From Micrasema longulum (lineage: Eukaryota; Arthropoda; Insecta; Trichoptera; Brachycentridae), in the NCBI GenBank assembly GCA_022494885.1, contig JAGVSM010001007.1, forward strand, positions 21,998-85,997: a stretch of 64,000 nt of DNA. The letters run 5' to 3'. Each line of letters opens with the position of its first letter. The first letter of the stretch is position 1. The notes beneath the pieces were generated by a model that saw only the letters and a program-made list of their open reading frames with translations, searched no databases and had not been told where the DNA came from. The position numbers were made by a program, and so were the translations under genes. Positions 10,758 to 22,616 of the stretch are shown here, piece after piece.

Positions 10758-13215
10758 AATTTCAGTCTTAATTTCCAAGTCTAAATAAATGAATGTGAAC
10801 GCTGACTCTCCGCTTAGCAATGTAGGAAGTCTAATCTGCAGAGTCATTCGTCCCCCGCCCCCGAGAGCATTGTTCGATACAACATACTGAATACCCAATC
10901 CTCATCCCACATATGCAAATCACTCACATCACTATTACAGCCAGATGTTATTCAAATTATAATATTATTGAGGACTTCTCATGTACAACCTCGTACACCC
11001 AACATACTTTTACCACATTTTTATCTTTTTTCATTAAAATAATCCATGCATAATTATGCATATGGTCCAGCTATTTTATTTTCAAATTAAGTTATATCTA
11101 AAACAACCAGAACAATGACGAGCGTTTTCTGAAACATGACTTTTTCCTGTGCCAAGGAGCTAACAACTTAATATTTATCATTGAACCTCTTTATTAGTTC
11201 TTTATTGTGTTAAGATTCTTATCGAGTTAATTAATTACATATGAATAAAATTAAAATAAAAACTCTTTATTTTAAATAGTGTCTGCATAAATTTAATACA
11301 TATGGAGGTAATAAATTAGATCTTTATGTCAATAAGTATTTTGTGTTTGTGAAGGTAATGGGTGAGGTTGGTTGAAATTCCATCTTTTGCACTTGTTCTT
11401 AGAAAATTAGACATGACTGGACTTTAGTTAGAGCGGCAAATATAAATTTTGTATAAACAAGTATGTATTTATTATAATAAAAACACATACATACGATTTT
11501 TTAGATATAAACATAATCATACCGGCCATTTTCCATTTTATGTTTTGTTCAGTAATATAATATATATATATAAACATGATAAATAGTATGATATGTATAA
11601 ATTTAATATGTTTATTAAATATGTATATTGTGTAAATATATATTTATAAAGTAGGTGCATGTATGTTTATAAATGAATTGCAAGTGCCCCGACTCAACGT
11701 GGATTTTCTAGCGAGTCTGAGCAAGTTCACAGGCATGGGTCGTTTCTGGTTACGTCACTATAAACCGTGTCTCTGTTTTTAATAAATGTATGTTTAAAAC
11801 ATTATACCATTAAAAATTAAATTTAAATAGTGTTTACTTTACATATTATACAAACATGTACACTTTTCCACGGTGCATTTCAACACAATCGTAAATACTT
11901 TTCCCGCATCATTTAAATATTTTTTGAACAGATTATATTTATTATTTATCTCATATAAATGTGCATTTGGCTGTATACGGCGTTTTTCAGAATACATTCT
12001 GCATTACCTAATATTGTCAGAACGCAATATTCAGAACCCCGCATCGTGTTAATATAATTTTCGAATGAAAATGTAATGTAGTTTATTTCGGGTTGAATCG
12101 AATATCATGTCAGTTGACTATTATTAACTTGCCTTGGCTAATAAAATCATTGTCAAATGTGAAACTACCCTCCTCCCCTAATAGCGAGCTATCAAAGTGA
12201 AATCACTATAAATAAATATTTTATACATATTTACCTTACAGCTTTGTAATTGACATAATGAATTACTTTTTTCTTTGTTAAGTATCTTTTAGATTTCAAG
12301 GAATTGCTTAAATCAAGAAAGTACGACATTCACCTTTCTAATTATTAAAACCCAACACAAAGGAAAAAAATACTCATCATTATTGAAATAAGAACAAAAT
12401 ATTGTATTACGAACCACGATAGTTTATAAGTGCTTAAGAACTTTGTTTTTTAGAATTTGTTTTTCTTGTCGCTTTATTCTATATATAAAAATCAGAATAT
12501 TTCATTACCAATTTAAGGACAGGACTATAATTTCTTGCTACGAGTCAATTTTTAAATATTTTTATATTTTTATTGGGTATATTACCGTCTTAGTACATAC
12601 ATAGGTACAATTCTAATATATATACTTATTAGTTTTGTATTTTTTATTATTTATGCAGTTTTGTCTGACTATGGGTCAGTTGCATAAAAAAAATTAAGTT
12701 AATTTAACAAGAGTTTCTTTCTCATCGAAATAGGCAAATTTATTTATTTATATTTACTGACTTATTTAGTCCATTTAACAATGGTAAATACATCTCCTTA
12801 TAATATTTACAGGAACAATGAAAATAAAATCCTTCTAAAGAAAATTAAATCTGGGACAACAAAATCATTACTTCCTCTAGCCAAGATCTGGTCTATCTTA
12901 GTGGTTGTTTAAACCTAGAAAGACTTACACCAAAAAAAGACCAGATCTTGTCTCGAGTTAACAATGTGACAAAATCGGCACATTGGTGCATGCAAGCCAT
13001 AATTTATGATGTGCTGATCAAGGAACAGCACATTATTATTTTGCAACCGGCGGATCGAAACATTTAATTCCATCAAACTTGTTCCATGTTGTTCCATCAA
13101 TTAACTTATTCAGTAAATAAAACATAAATATAAAGTCAACGTTATTCCTACGTTTTTGTAGACTTGGGATATTGCTTAAGCCCTCTTTTTCACATGGAAC
13201 CCATTCACCTAATTT
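10758..13215. other. long AT-rich stretch without recognised genes
   Basis: No coding, RNA or clear transposon signal over ~2.4 kb. TA-rich simple sequence lies at 11555-11575 and 11620-11650. Short open frames (for example 12915-13100 on -) have no recognisable composition or domain. Confidence 0.4.
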
Positions 13216-13365
13216 TATTTATTTATTTAAACGCCTAATGGGCTTTTGCATGTTTTGCACAATATATAAATATAAAGTCAGACATGTATTTTATAAAAAC
13301 GTGGCATATAAATATGTATTGAAAAAAAACATATTAGTAAAATAAACATCAATTTCGTCGTCCCT
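13216..13365 (-). mobile_element. LINE 3' end with hairpin
   Basis: On the minus strand a short hairpin (GCC...GGC, 13233-13243, within AGCCCATTAGGCGTTT) is followed by a TAAA-rich tail at 13216-13230. The same AAAGCCC...GGGCGTTT arrangement closes the LINE at 47730-48300. Only the 3' untranslated part is present. Confidence 0.5.
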
Positions 13366-13490
13366 AGACTGGTACCTGAAGCCTAAGAATGATCATCCTA
13401 CCTTCATGTTACAAAAATGATCAAGATACGCTGCGATTGATATACTGATGCTGTGCTCTATACACCATTAGGAATGATGTTGAAAAAATA
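13366..13490 (+). mobile_element. SINE type A, tail only
   Basis: GTCCCTAGACTGGTACCTGA, ACCTTCATGTTACAAAAATG and ACACCATTAGG match the body of the SINE at 62876-63135 closely. The tRNA-like head is absent. Confidence 0.7.
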
Positions 13491-14559
13491 TATGAGTATA
13501 CATAAAATACTTACAAATTACATAATATATTGCAATGAAGAAAAAAGTGCATTTTTTTCCATCCCATTTATATCAAAATAATCTTAAAATTGGAAGAAGT
13601 TCGAAAAACAATAATTAAAAATTCATATACAAGTTAATAAAACGTACACAATTTAAAACAACATAGTAGTATTTAGTATTTAGGTATTTAAATTTGAAGG
13701 TGATGAATTGATACATTTCCTTTTAAAATTCAAAAGCGTTATGTTAAATATATTTTATCATTTGCGTATTCATTTGCAAAAGCATAAATTCTCCTTATTG
13801 CGACGTGTTTTTTTTAAATGAACAACCCGCAATGTTTCTATTCTAGAGGCTTGTCAGCAGGTGGGAAAGAAAGGATATGGAAAGAAGTTATGAATAATAC
13901 ACCACAACGACCAAAACAATTGAGAAAAAAAACTTTGTCGCCCGTCGTAGGTACGGTGTTGTAGATACATTTTCATGGAAGAGTGTATTAAACGGTTTAC
14001 CCGGAACGGAAGGCTTGTTGACTACTGCCAACAGGCCGGCTTCTATTGAAGAGTTTTAAGTGGTTTCCTCTCCACATGATCAAATGCTGAGGAGTTCCTG
14101 ACCGGCCCACATTAATATATCCCTCCTGATCCCAATAGTTTAGATAAATTTTAGGATATTTAATTGCATGAAAATCCATTTTTTGAAATATAAACCTTGT
14201 ATATTATAAGCAAGGTAAATAATAAAGCAACTCCCATATAAAAAAAAATAATTTAAAAAACAGTTTTCCCGGCCAGGCCCTCGCAAGTTAATTAACAGTT
14301 GAACTGTCAAATCTTGTACATAATATTTTAAATAAAAATAAATAATTTAGTTTCTTTCTTCATATTTTCTGGGGTTTGTACTTGTACATTTAAATATTTA
14401 TTTAGGTATGTATAATTAATATGTTCGACTGGAATAACTTATTAAAAATTAACGAAACGCAAAAATGTATGTTGAACTCTTTCGACATTATTAATACGCG
14501 CTTTATAATATGGTGACCATATAACCGAGTTGTATTTTAGTAAAAAGGTAAGTTTTATT
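13491..14559. other. no feature recognised
   Basis: AT-rich sequence. A minus-strand open frame at 14179-13997 (60 codons) has no recognisable domain and I do not call it. Confidence 0.35.
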
Positions 14560-14920
14560 TAACTTGTTCAGGTGCAAACGACGCGACGCGAGCTTTTTTG
14601 TCAAAGCACTAAAATACTTGGTAAACAGCACGCGTAAGGAATTATTCCTTCCCGAAGACATAAAATTATTAGCGCTCGGTTAGAGCTTCGCCATGCGCCA
14701 CGTGGGCCTCAATACTCGGCCAACACAATAATATTTACCTTCCTACTGCAGTACAGGATATCCGTAAATACCCTGCAGGACTCCGACACGGCACGGCCAC
14801 TACACAATGTGTTGCGAGTAATGAGCAAAGGTCTGCTAAACATTTCGGACAAACTTTCCGAGACTTTACGACCGCGTCACGCGGAGCTTCTGCATAATAA
14901 GCTGAAATTCCTCACCTAAA
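14560..14920. promoter_or_regulatory. GC-richer unique island, candidate regulatory element
   Basis: A CpG-containing block in AT-rich surroundings. It holds an E-box CACGTG near 14699 and two CTGCAG words (14746, 14772). No long open frame and no match to repeats elsewhere in the window. Regulatory function is an inference from composition alone. Confidence 0.3.
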
Positions 14921-14976
14921 ATTATTCGACTAAGTAATGCGAATTATTAATACGTTATTAATTAAGATAATTTATA

Positions 14977-15038
14977 AAGCGCTATTTTTATTAAAATGAT
15001 CATTAAAAATACCCTTTTCATAAAAATAGCGCTTTGTA
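14977..15038. repeat. 15-bp perfect inverted repeat
   Basis: AAAGCGCTATTTTTA near 14978 is repeated as its exact reverse complement near 15023-15037, with about 31 bases between. It may form a hairpin. It borders the rearranged LINE to its right. Function unknown. Confidence 0.6.
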
Positions 15039-15049
15039 AAACAGACTAA

Positions 15050-15316
15050 CAAACAAACAAACCGCCATAGAATAGAACGCCATATCACTCTGTATTTGCA
15101 TACATATCTTGTTTTCTCTACATGCATGCATCTTCTCATGCACGCGCGCTGATTATTCCGACTTTTGGACATGTCCATCATCAAATATTTGTTCGATTTG
15201 GTCATGCCATGTCTTTCTTGGTCTTCTTAGCTTTCGGCATCCATCAACATTTCAATCACAGACTCTTTTTGCCGGTTTTTTCGCTGTCCATTCGCTCTAC
15301 ATGTCCAAACCAACGC
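15050..15316 (-). mobile_element. RTE-like LINE, 3' segment
   Basis: On the minus strand from 15316 the translation reads RWFGHVERMDSEK, then after frame breaks K-TKKDMAWPNRTNI-like residues, and near 15120-15070 KTRYVCKYRVIWRSILWRF. These match the last part of the RTE-like protein preserved at 29207-29451. The upstream part of the same protein lies immediately to the right (15322-15458) but on the opposite strand. Confidence 0.75.
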
Positions 15317-15321
15317 TATCG

Positions 15322-15458
15322 ACCCTGATGTATGGGAGCTAAGTATGGACTTGGAAACACGAAATGAAAATAGGCTAAATTCTGTCGAAATACGATCTTT
15401 AAGGCGAATGTGTGGTGAAACTATGTACGATAGATGCACAAATGTCAAGATCCGTACA
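15322..15458 (+). mobile_element. RTE-like LINE, inverted 5' segment
   Basis: After an initial LMYGS and a frame shift, the plus strand reads ETRNENRLNSVEIRSLRRMC and GETMYDRCTNVKIR. This corresponds to the region just upstream of RWFGHVERM in the same LINE family (compare 28360-28449 plus 29121-29160). It sits head to head with the 3' segment at 15050-15316, so the copy is internally inverted. Confidence 0.75.
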
Positions 15459-15460
15459 TT

Positions 15461-16205
15461 AATTTTTTATTTATTTTTATTTATTTATTTATTAGTTTAT
15501 ACATACATTGTTACAAAAATGGCACAAAAAACACTCTGGCAAATTCTGCTTGTACTATGAGTAGGCTCAGTATATGAAGGGTCGGCAAGCCAGAAATATT
15601 AGTATGCCTAATGTTGCAATCGGTTCCTATAGGGCAAATGCCTGTTCTAAGAAACCGATTTGTTGCGGCAAATATGGTTTTCGAATATATTTTCTATAAA
15701 TAAAAATAATATTGAAGAAATAGAAAAACAGTTATAGCCTAAAAGAGAAGAAAAGAAAAAAAATATTACAGTTTACATTAAATGTAAAAATACAATTAAA
15801 TATATAAATATATAGCATACATACTGCATACATACATATACACATACATACATATATACACACATATATATACATATATATATATACATATATATATACA
15901 CACATACATACACAATATATATGCACATGCGAAAATACAATAAATTTATATATGATTCAATGGGATAGCATAATATTTATATTACTATCCTCAATAAATT
16001 CTCAGATTCCTTACTTCTAATGTCTGTCAACCAAATTTTCAATTTTTTTTTCAGTACTGATGGTTTATCAGATTTCCAAAATGACGGTATCAGGTTGTAT
16101 AGTTTAGGTCCGTTATATAGAAATGATTTTTGGAATACCGCTGTACGTGCTATTGGAATCACCAAATTATGTAAGGGTGAGATCAGCATTACCGACAAAT
16201 AAATT
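15461..16205 (-). mobile_element. jockey/CR1-like LINE, 5'-truncated
   Basis: The minus strand from 16205 encodes a C-terminal RT segment: IYLSVMLISPLHNLVIPIAR, TAVFQKSFLYNGPKLYNLIP and SFWKSDKPSVLKKKLKIWL, ending in a stop at 15977. A ~500-bp 3' untranslated region follows and ends in TTTA/TAAA units at 15461-15500. The catalytic core is absent. The open frame appears longer (to 16300) only because it runs on into the neighbouring SINE on the other strand. It abuts the end of the RTE-like segment at 15458. Confidence 0.75.
15815..15925. repeat. (TA)/(CA)-type microsatellite
   Basis: ATACATA, ACACATA and TATATA units repeat irregularly. It lies inside the 3' untranslated region of the LINE at 15461-16205. 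Its Y/I/C-rich translation is an artefact. Confidence 0.8.
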
Positions 16206-16221
16206 AAGGGATGTTTAAACG

Positions 16222-16400
16222 GCAGCCTCCGTAGTGTAGTGGTAAAAGAGCTTAACTCACGCTCGGAAGGTTCCGGGTTCGATTCCCAGTGAGAACACAA
16301 AACTAAAAAATATTTTTCTCACGCCTCGGTATTCTGTACTATAATTTACCAGTATAATTGGGCCTCCTGGCTTGTTATGGAGCAAAAAAATTACAAAAAA
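16222..16400 (+). mobile_element. tRNA-derived SINE (type C)
   Basis: The head is tRNA-like, with an A box TAGTGTAGTGG at 16232-16242 and a B box GGTTCGATTCC at 16276-16286, 33 bases apart as in tRNA genes. The tail after 16298 (CACGCCTCGGTATTCTGTAC...) is unrelated to tRNA. A second, inverted relative is at 7265-7378. The head could drive Pol III transcription if intact. No 3' terminator is evident. Confidence 0.75.
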
Positions 16401-16433
16401 ACTAATTCAAAGTAACTGGACATTCATCTACAC

Positions 16434-17002
16434 CAGTGTTTTTTAACCCGCAGGGTGGTCGCATAGCCTCGCTTGGGGGTCGCGGTCGCAAGTAAGCCAA
16501 CTAAGTTAGAAGCGAGCGCTTTAGGTCCTACACACAAAATACTGTAATTTTAGTGAGGCAAACAGTTGGTTAAAATACGGTTTTTTTATGAGACAAAAAT
16601 AACCAACTATTCACATAGGTGGCGAATGGCACTAATAATTTTAAAACTTCCATATTCTTCTTTTCAGCTCGAGGTATTCTTCTTTTCATAGAAGAGACGT
16701 CAATCTCAATTGAATTAATTCCATTTTAAACCTGATGTAGCAGCAATATAGAAAATATTGTTTTATAGATCTCGCTGCTAACATGACAGCCCACTGCGCC
16801 CGCCTCTCTTGCACTTGATTAATAATAATATGGCCTCGATAAAAAGAAAAGAAAATAATAAACAACTAAATATTTATGCGTATTTACGCAGTCGTTGAAA
16901 TCACTGATAAACGAATAGTAAAATAAGATTAGTGTTTTAGGGGGTCGCCAGATTGTTTTATTTGTCAGAGGGTCGCGTGTTCAAAAGGGTTGATGAGCTC
17001 TG
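16434..17002. mobile_element. hAT-like MITE
   Basis: The ends are inverted and of hAT type. The left end starts CAGTGTTTTTTAACCCGCAG and is followed by GGGGGTCGCGG. The right end, read inward on the minus strand, starts CAGAGCTCATCAACCCTTTT and is followed by GCGACCCTCTG. Both subterminal regions carry the GGGTCGC motif. The interior (~570 bp in all) has no transposase. The 8-bp flanks (ATCTACAC, GATAACAT) are not a convincing duplication, so the target site has probably decayed. Confidence 0.65.
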
Positions 17003-17892
17003 GATAACATCAAACAACGTCGCAAATATCAACAATGAAAGTGACATAGTAAATCAGCGCGTATCGGCAGCTCTTCAAGTTTTCTCGATATTGGAGTGCA
17101 ACAGAAATGTTACAGAAGGGTAAGGTTCCTTCTTTAATTATCTCCTGCAATGCAGGATCCGTAATCCGTAGGCTTCGGGCAAGAGTCGGAAAAACAAGAA
17201 ACCTGATTCTTGAGACCAACCATGGCAGTATTCACCAATTAATCTGACGTGGTTTGATTAGTTAAGATCCCCTCTAAAAGATTTATATTCAACAACACTG
17301 ATAACATAATTGAGGAGTATAAAAAAATATACATGGAAAGCATAGTATTTCACTTCCCTTATTGGTTTTTGTAACGTAAACCTACTCAAAACGTAAACCT
17401 ACTCATTTATGAGTAGTTGAATCGCCTTCTGTTTGATGTGCGTATGCGGTTTCTGGACTATTCTTAATTCTATGGTCAGATAGTTTATAACCTCGAAATT
17501 GACAAACATTGCTTTTCGTATATAGCGTAATTCATTGAATTGAGAAACATTATTCATTGTTATTGAATTGAATGATTGTAATTTTAGTATGTCTTTTAAA
17601 TTGTGTATAGTTTAAAAATTAGAGCGAAATAATAATGAGTGATTTTTTCAACATGTGGTGTACCGATTTGTAACTATACACATTTAATGACTTTTAACAT
17701 TTCAATGAATTCATTGGAGTTATAAGTGAGAAATTTAAACTTCTTTCTCCCTCATACACAGCATTTAGAGGGTGCAATACCCAATGAGCTTTAAACGACA
17801 AATTTTATCAGACGAAAATGAGTCTGATTTATGTAAAGGAAAGAGGTCAAATTCCTACCCGCCAATTTAGTCGATCGTTCAACATAGCATGG
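17003..17892. other. no gene recognised
   Basis: A 69-codon minus-strand frame (17219-17010) has normal-looking composition but no domain I recognise. A short direct duplication of AACGTAAACCTACTCA occurs at about 17374-17405. Otherwise nothing. Confidence 0.35.
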
Positions 17893-18235
17893 CACCATGA
17901 AATAACATAGGGGACTCATTAATAATTATTTCATTTATCAATAGGCAGATAAACACAGTACCCCATGAGGCCGACCAATCTCCACTTGATTTCTTTTAGC
18001 AAATAGAAACAAAATAAATAAAACCAAAAAAGAAAATAATATATAAATAATAATAAATAAGTTTATTCAATTTTCACGCGAGTAGAAACAAAATAAACGA
18101 AACCAAAAAAGTAATAAGTATCCACACCCTAATTTTACCGGACCGAGTGGATTGGCAAGGTACGTGTGAAACGGGCCCGTGCATGACAGACATAATCAAT
18201 AATTTTTAGGATAATAATACGAGTATATAATATAA
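17893..18235 (+). repeat. direct repeat C, copy 1
   Basis: It matches 19538-19818 in the same orientation. Shared landmarks are GAAATAACAT, TTCATTAATAATTATT, CCATGAGGCCGAC, CCCTAATTTTACCGGACCGA, CGTGTGAAAC and CATGACAGACA. Inside this copy a segment of about 35 bp (TAGAAACAAAATAAA...ACCAAAAAAG) is itself duplicated, at 18003 and 18083. No coding capacity. Confidence 0.75.
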
Positions 18236-19019
18236 AATAAATATGATTCCTCATTTGGCCTATTAGGCACATTAAAATAGATACATTTGAGTATATCAGG
18301 AACACCAAAAAGATTATTTACAACTCGGTTATAAGCTTAGACTATACCCTGTCTGCGTAATCTACAAGTGTTAAAGCACAACAATTAATGATATGAATCA
18401 TACACGAATAAAACTTTATTAAAAAAACCAGATCAGATATTATTCTTCTGTTACTAATTTCAAGTAAATTTAATGTACGTAATGGATGATTATAGTTTAT
18501 ATTTTCTCGCGGTAAATGCAGTTAAACATTTATAAACCGGAGAAATTTAAAATTATGGAAACACATTCTAAATCAATTGCATTTCAAGTTGAACTATTGT
18601 TAATTTAAATTTATAAATTAAGCTTCATTAAAAATATGTTTATATTTATAAATCTCTTGCGAGTTCAAAGTAAGTTTGTTTGAAATAATGAAGTTATATC
18701 TTTCATAATTCAGTCCATGTAAACTCGCGGACCTACGCTGAATCTTTCTTTGTGTTTTCGCATTTTATAAATATTTTGATCATTCGCCACTCAATCCTGT
18801 AAAAATAGAGTTGTAGTCTTTAGGCAGTTCTAAGCGGTAGACATAACAAATATTCGCTGTATCTTTGCAATCGTAAAAAAAATACATCGATTTACTTTGA
18901 AACATGAAAGTCATAAGGTCGGGTAATTGTGATACGGTTATTTTTCTTATTAGGAAGAATCTTGATTTTTTTTAATAAAAAAGAAATATTGACCTTTTTA
19001 TTATTTATCCCAATATTTA
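18236..19019. other. AT-rich sequence, nothing recognised
   Basis: No supported feature. Confidence 0.4.
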
Positions 19020-19152
19020 AATATTAAGGTCATTTTCAACTTGTTGTAAATAACTCACCATTAGAAAACGAAAATTAAGTTGGGGTAGATGGTTTGAACC
19101 TAGGACATCTGATCCGTAAGTCCGCAACACTAGCCACGGCACCACAACCCGA
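19020..19152 (-). mobile_element. tRNA-derived SINE (type B)
   Basis: On the minus strand it has a tRNA-like head (TGGTGCCGTGGCTAGTG with a degraded B box GGTTCAAACC) followed by CTACCCCAACTTAATTTTCG and a TTACAACAAGTTGAAAATG end. Matching copies are at 19375-19500 (+) and 50172-50310 (-). Confidence 0.7.
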
Positions 19153-19157
19153 TCCAA

Positions 19158-19320
19158 CCCCATATTTATCATCATCATTGTTCCCTTTCCGCACCTAATG
19201 GTGCATAGAGCACTGCATCGGTACACCAATTGCAGCGAATCTTGATATTTTTGTTACATTAGAGTAAAATGATCAGTCTTACGCTTTAAGTACCAGTCCA
19301 GGGACAAACGTGTTGACCGC
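19158..19320 (-). mobile_element. SINE type A, body
   Basis: The reverse complement contains GTACTTAAAGCGTAAGACTG, ATCATTTTAC, GGTGTACCGATGCAGTGCTC and CACCATTAGGTGCGGAAAGG, matching the type A body at 62876-63135. Part of a tRNA-like start (GTTGTGGTGTAGCGGTCAAC on the minus strand) lies at 19304-19332, so the head is largely deleted. Confidence 0.7.
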
Positions 19321-19374
19321 TACACCACAACCCGATCTTAATTCATCTATTCCCCTTTCAGTGATTTGTATCGA

Positions 19375-19500
19375 GTTGTGGTCCTGTGGCTAGTGTCATG
19401 GACTCACGGACCAAAGGTCTGTGGTTCGAATCCCACTCTACCCCAACTCGATTCCCATTTTCTAATAGTAAGTTATTTACAACTCGTTTAAAATGTGTAT
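19375..19500 (+). mobile_element. tRNA-derived SINE (type B)
   Basis: The best preserved type B copy. It has A-box-like TGGCTAGTGTC at 19387-19397 and a consensus B box GGTTCGAATCC at 19422-19432, then the tail CTCTACCCCAACTCGATTCC and TTACAACTCGTTTAAAATG. The 19020-19500 interval holds two type B SINEs in opposite orientation flanking a type A body. Confidence 0.75.
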
Positions 19501-19537
19501 TACTATCAGTGGCATGTTAGACATTCCACTGTACCGC

Positions 19538-19818
19538 GAAATAACATTGGGCGGATTCATTAATAATTATTCTTTTAATTATTTCAATTATTAATAGGCA
19601 GGAAAAACACGAAACAGTACACCATGAGGCCGACTAATCTTCACTCAATTTCTTTCAGCAAAATTTTCATCCGTAAATGAAACCAAAAAGGAGAATAATA
19701 AATATGTGTCCACCCACCCTAATTTTACCGGACCGAGTGAATTGACGCGATACGTGTGAAACAGGCCCGTACATGACAGACACGCTCAATTATTTTTAGA
19801 ATAATAATACTCGTAAAT
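19538..19818 (+). repeat. direct repeat C, copy 2
   Basis: Second copy of the unit at 17893-18235, in the same orientation, about 1.6 kb downstream. It lacks the internal 35-bp duplication of copy 1. Confidence 0.75.
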
Positions 19819-21349
19819 AAGAAGATTTTTTAATACATTGACGTACAAAAAATACATCAATAAAATCAGAATTTGATTCAATATTAAGTTCCTAATCAAA
19901 TATAATGCACGCTTGTTTTAAAAAATGCCCTTTGATCATAAATAAATAAAGTTTGATCTTTAACACCTAATCCATTTTTCACACAATATAATATGTCCCG
20001 TTTATCTCCTAAAAATATTCCGTCTTGGAATTTAAATCAGAATCCCATTACTTATACATAAATATATTATAAATTCAATTTCTCAACTTGTCAAAATATT
20101 ATCGCGCTGTGTTCGATCAAGTTAATAATATGCAAATGTGGTGTGTATTGTGAATCACGAAAAGTGATTCGACATCTCTATCTTTTGCCTATATTCAAAA
20201 TTAAATGAGTGGGACGAAAGTGTAAGCTTAGCTTTTTATGTGTGGCAAGTTTGCTAACGATACGACTGGCAATCCATTATTTATTTTAAAGAAACAAACA
20301 GTTGATAATTAAATAATATCATTTTTTTTAAAATACAATTTTAAGACAGACCAGCAAAGTTTCTAAATAAAAATCATTCATATTATTAAATTGTGTTACA
20401 ACAAAAGGATGTGTTTATGTGTATTTGTATGCGAGTAAGTGTAGATGTGTGTTTATGTGTATTAGTGTGGGAGTAAGTATTCAGGAGTGTGCATCATTAA
20501 ATAGTAAGTGGGATCGTATCGCAGCCAGAAATAATAAGTCTAATTTATTTTTAAATAATTTAAGGGGTATGTAAAATATATCAATAGATGAAAAAAAAAC
20601 ATTATAGTTAAAGCAAGAACGATAGAGGAAAGAATGTTGTGCATAGTTAGTGCTACAGACTGGCAGATGGAATAAATAATTCTTGTCACGCGAAAGGGGA
20701 CATTAAGATTAATTTTGGAGAGTAGGTTAAAAGAGTCTACTTTATTATTTAATAATTTATGTAAATAGCATAATTCAGATACAGTGCGTCTATTTTCAAG
20801 AGTAAAAAATCCATTTTGTTTTTCTGTAAGTACGAAGCGTTTTATTGTTTTTATAATCTAGGTATTTAAAAAAATTCGTTGAACATTTTCAATCCTTTAT
20901 ATGTTTGTTATGTATTGTTATATGATACTAGTCAGAAAATATATTTTGAATACACATAAAATAAGACGTGTGTAAAAAAAAACACTTTTTTGTAAAAAAA
21001 AAAGCATTTCTTCACAATATATATTAAATTTCAATAGAATATAATTAAATATTGATTTACAGGATACAATTAATTTTTCTAAATCTTTTCTTCATGTATT
21101 TATTTGTATTTGTAGTAACTGTGTGATATTTCTCTATTACATGAACGGTAGCAAAAAAGATGGGTTTATTTTCTTCTTTCCTTCCTCCTAAAAACAATAA
21201 TGTTTCGTGAAAAATCGAGTAACTTTATTTTCATCCATTTCAATTTCATAAACCGCGATTTAATTGATTTTAACTCTACTGCTTTCATTGCCCCATCCAA
21301 TGTTCTTACTTACTTACTCAGTCTTTTTCTTGAATTCAGTGTTAAACAA
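19819..21349. other. no gene recognised
   Basis: AT-rich. At 20408-20480 a GTGTTTATGTGTATT-type GT-rich sequence is repeated twice. Short open frames on + at 21200-21424 have no domain. Confidence 0.35.
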
Positions 21350-21455
21350 TGGTCTTCCATTTGGACTTCCACAATTACCTGTCTGCTGCCACCCTTTGCC
21401 ACTTTGGACCTGCAACTCTTCTGACGTCGTCGGACTATCTGTTCTCGGCCTCCAG
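21350..21455 (-). mobile_element. RTE-like LINE C-terminal scrap
   Basis: On the minus strand one frame reads SDDVRRVAGPKWQRVAADR, then a stop, then LWKSKWK. This is the D-D-(I/V)-x-x-x-A-G-x-x-W-x-x-x-A-x-D-R signature found at the C-terminus of many insect LINE proteins. It is also seen at 28190 as DDVIKLVGHGWKQSAQDR. Overlapping plus-strand frames are shadows. Confidence 0.6.
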
Positions 21456-22616
21456 TCTATCTTTTTTTTGTCCATCTGCCATCCGACATCCGAGAAACAT
21501 AACCCGCCGAATTCCGCTTCAGTTTTTTATTTTTACCACATTCGTATAATTTTGATACTTACTCTGATCCACTGATTCAACTTGCAATCCTTGAGCGAGA
21601 TGTTTAACATTCTAATTTCCATCGCTCTTTGCTTCGTCTTATGTGTGTATCAGACTATTTTATTAATGGGTGATGTAGTCATTAACACGTGTAATCAAGG
21701 CCTTTGCAACTGGTGACTGTAATCTGAGAAGTTTGTTTGTCCAGAAATTTTAATGTATAACGGAAAGTTATTAAGGAAACACAAGGATGTCCATGGGTTT
21801 TAGCTATACTAAGGTGGTTCAGAATTTTTTTTTTTTAAACAGGGAGGTTCAAGATAATGTAATATATTTACAAATAAGTTTGTAATAGTGAGCACAGAGA
21901 ATAGGCATGCGAGTATCCGACGAATACTTTTTTCTTCAGGTATATTAGGATGCTTCTAGATTTCGGAATATTTGATAATTTGCTGAATGCGGCCCATTTT
22001 ATGTGAGTTTAGCAAATTAAATTGAGGGCTTATGTCGGATTTTATCATTCTTTCTCTTGATCAAATGGAAATCACACGAATAGTAGAAAAAACTGTTTAA
22101 TTCACTAGTATGATCCAGTTCTAAAAATCTAATTCCTTTGTGATATTTAATATAAAACAAATCTAACATCATTTTGGATAAATTATCATTATTTAAATGA
22201 TCACTTTTAACTCTCTTGACCTCGATTTTGCTGATTTATGTAAGTACTTATGAAATCCAAATATACTGAAAGAGATCAGTTTGTAAGTTCTCAAAAATTA
22301 TACTAGAGCGAGATCTCATGCACTGTTTTACGCACCTAGAAACCGTACAAATGAAAATCAGAATTCACCCATTAATAGGGCATATCGCTTGCTGAATTCG
22401 GATTCTGGGAATAATACGAATCTATTACTAACCGTAGGCCGGACATGTCGCGTTTTGTAGATCTTTGTTTTCTATTGAATATGTTCTGTAACTTGAATTA
22501 TGAAAACAAAACTTTTATTTTATTGGTTGGTTGGAAGAAATTGCCATTTGGCAATGAGCCCGCCAACGTACAAATAACATTATGTACAAAAAGTCAAATA
22601 AATAAATTAATAAAAT
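21456..22616. other. no gene recognised
   Basis: AT-rich. A moderately complex part at 21840-22330 might be a LINE remnant on the minus strand, but I could not read a diagnostic motif in it. Confidence 0.3.

Noticed and set aside
15732..15926. Tyrosine/isoleucine/cysteine-rich small protein on the minus strand
   Set aside because: It is a translation of a TA/CA microsatellite.
16224..16298. Functional tRNA gene
   Set aside because: A and B boxes are good, but the acceptor ends do not pair convincingly and an unrelated tail follows, as in a SINE.
16426..17010. 8-bp target-site duplication around the hAT-like element
   Set aside because: The flanks ATCTACAC and GATAACAT agree at only three positions.
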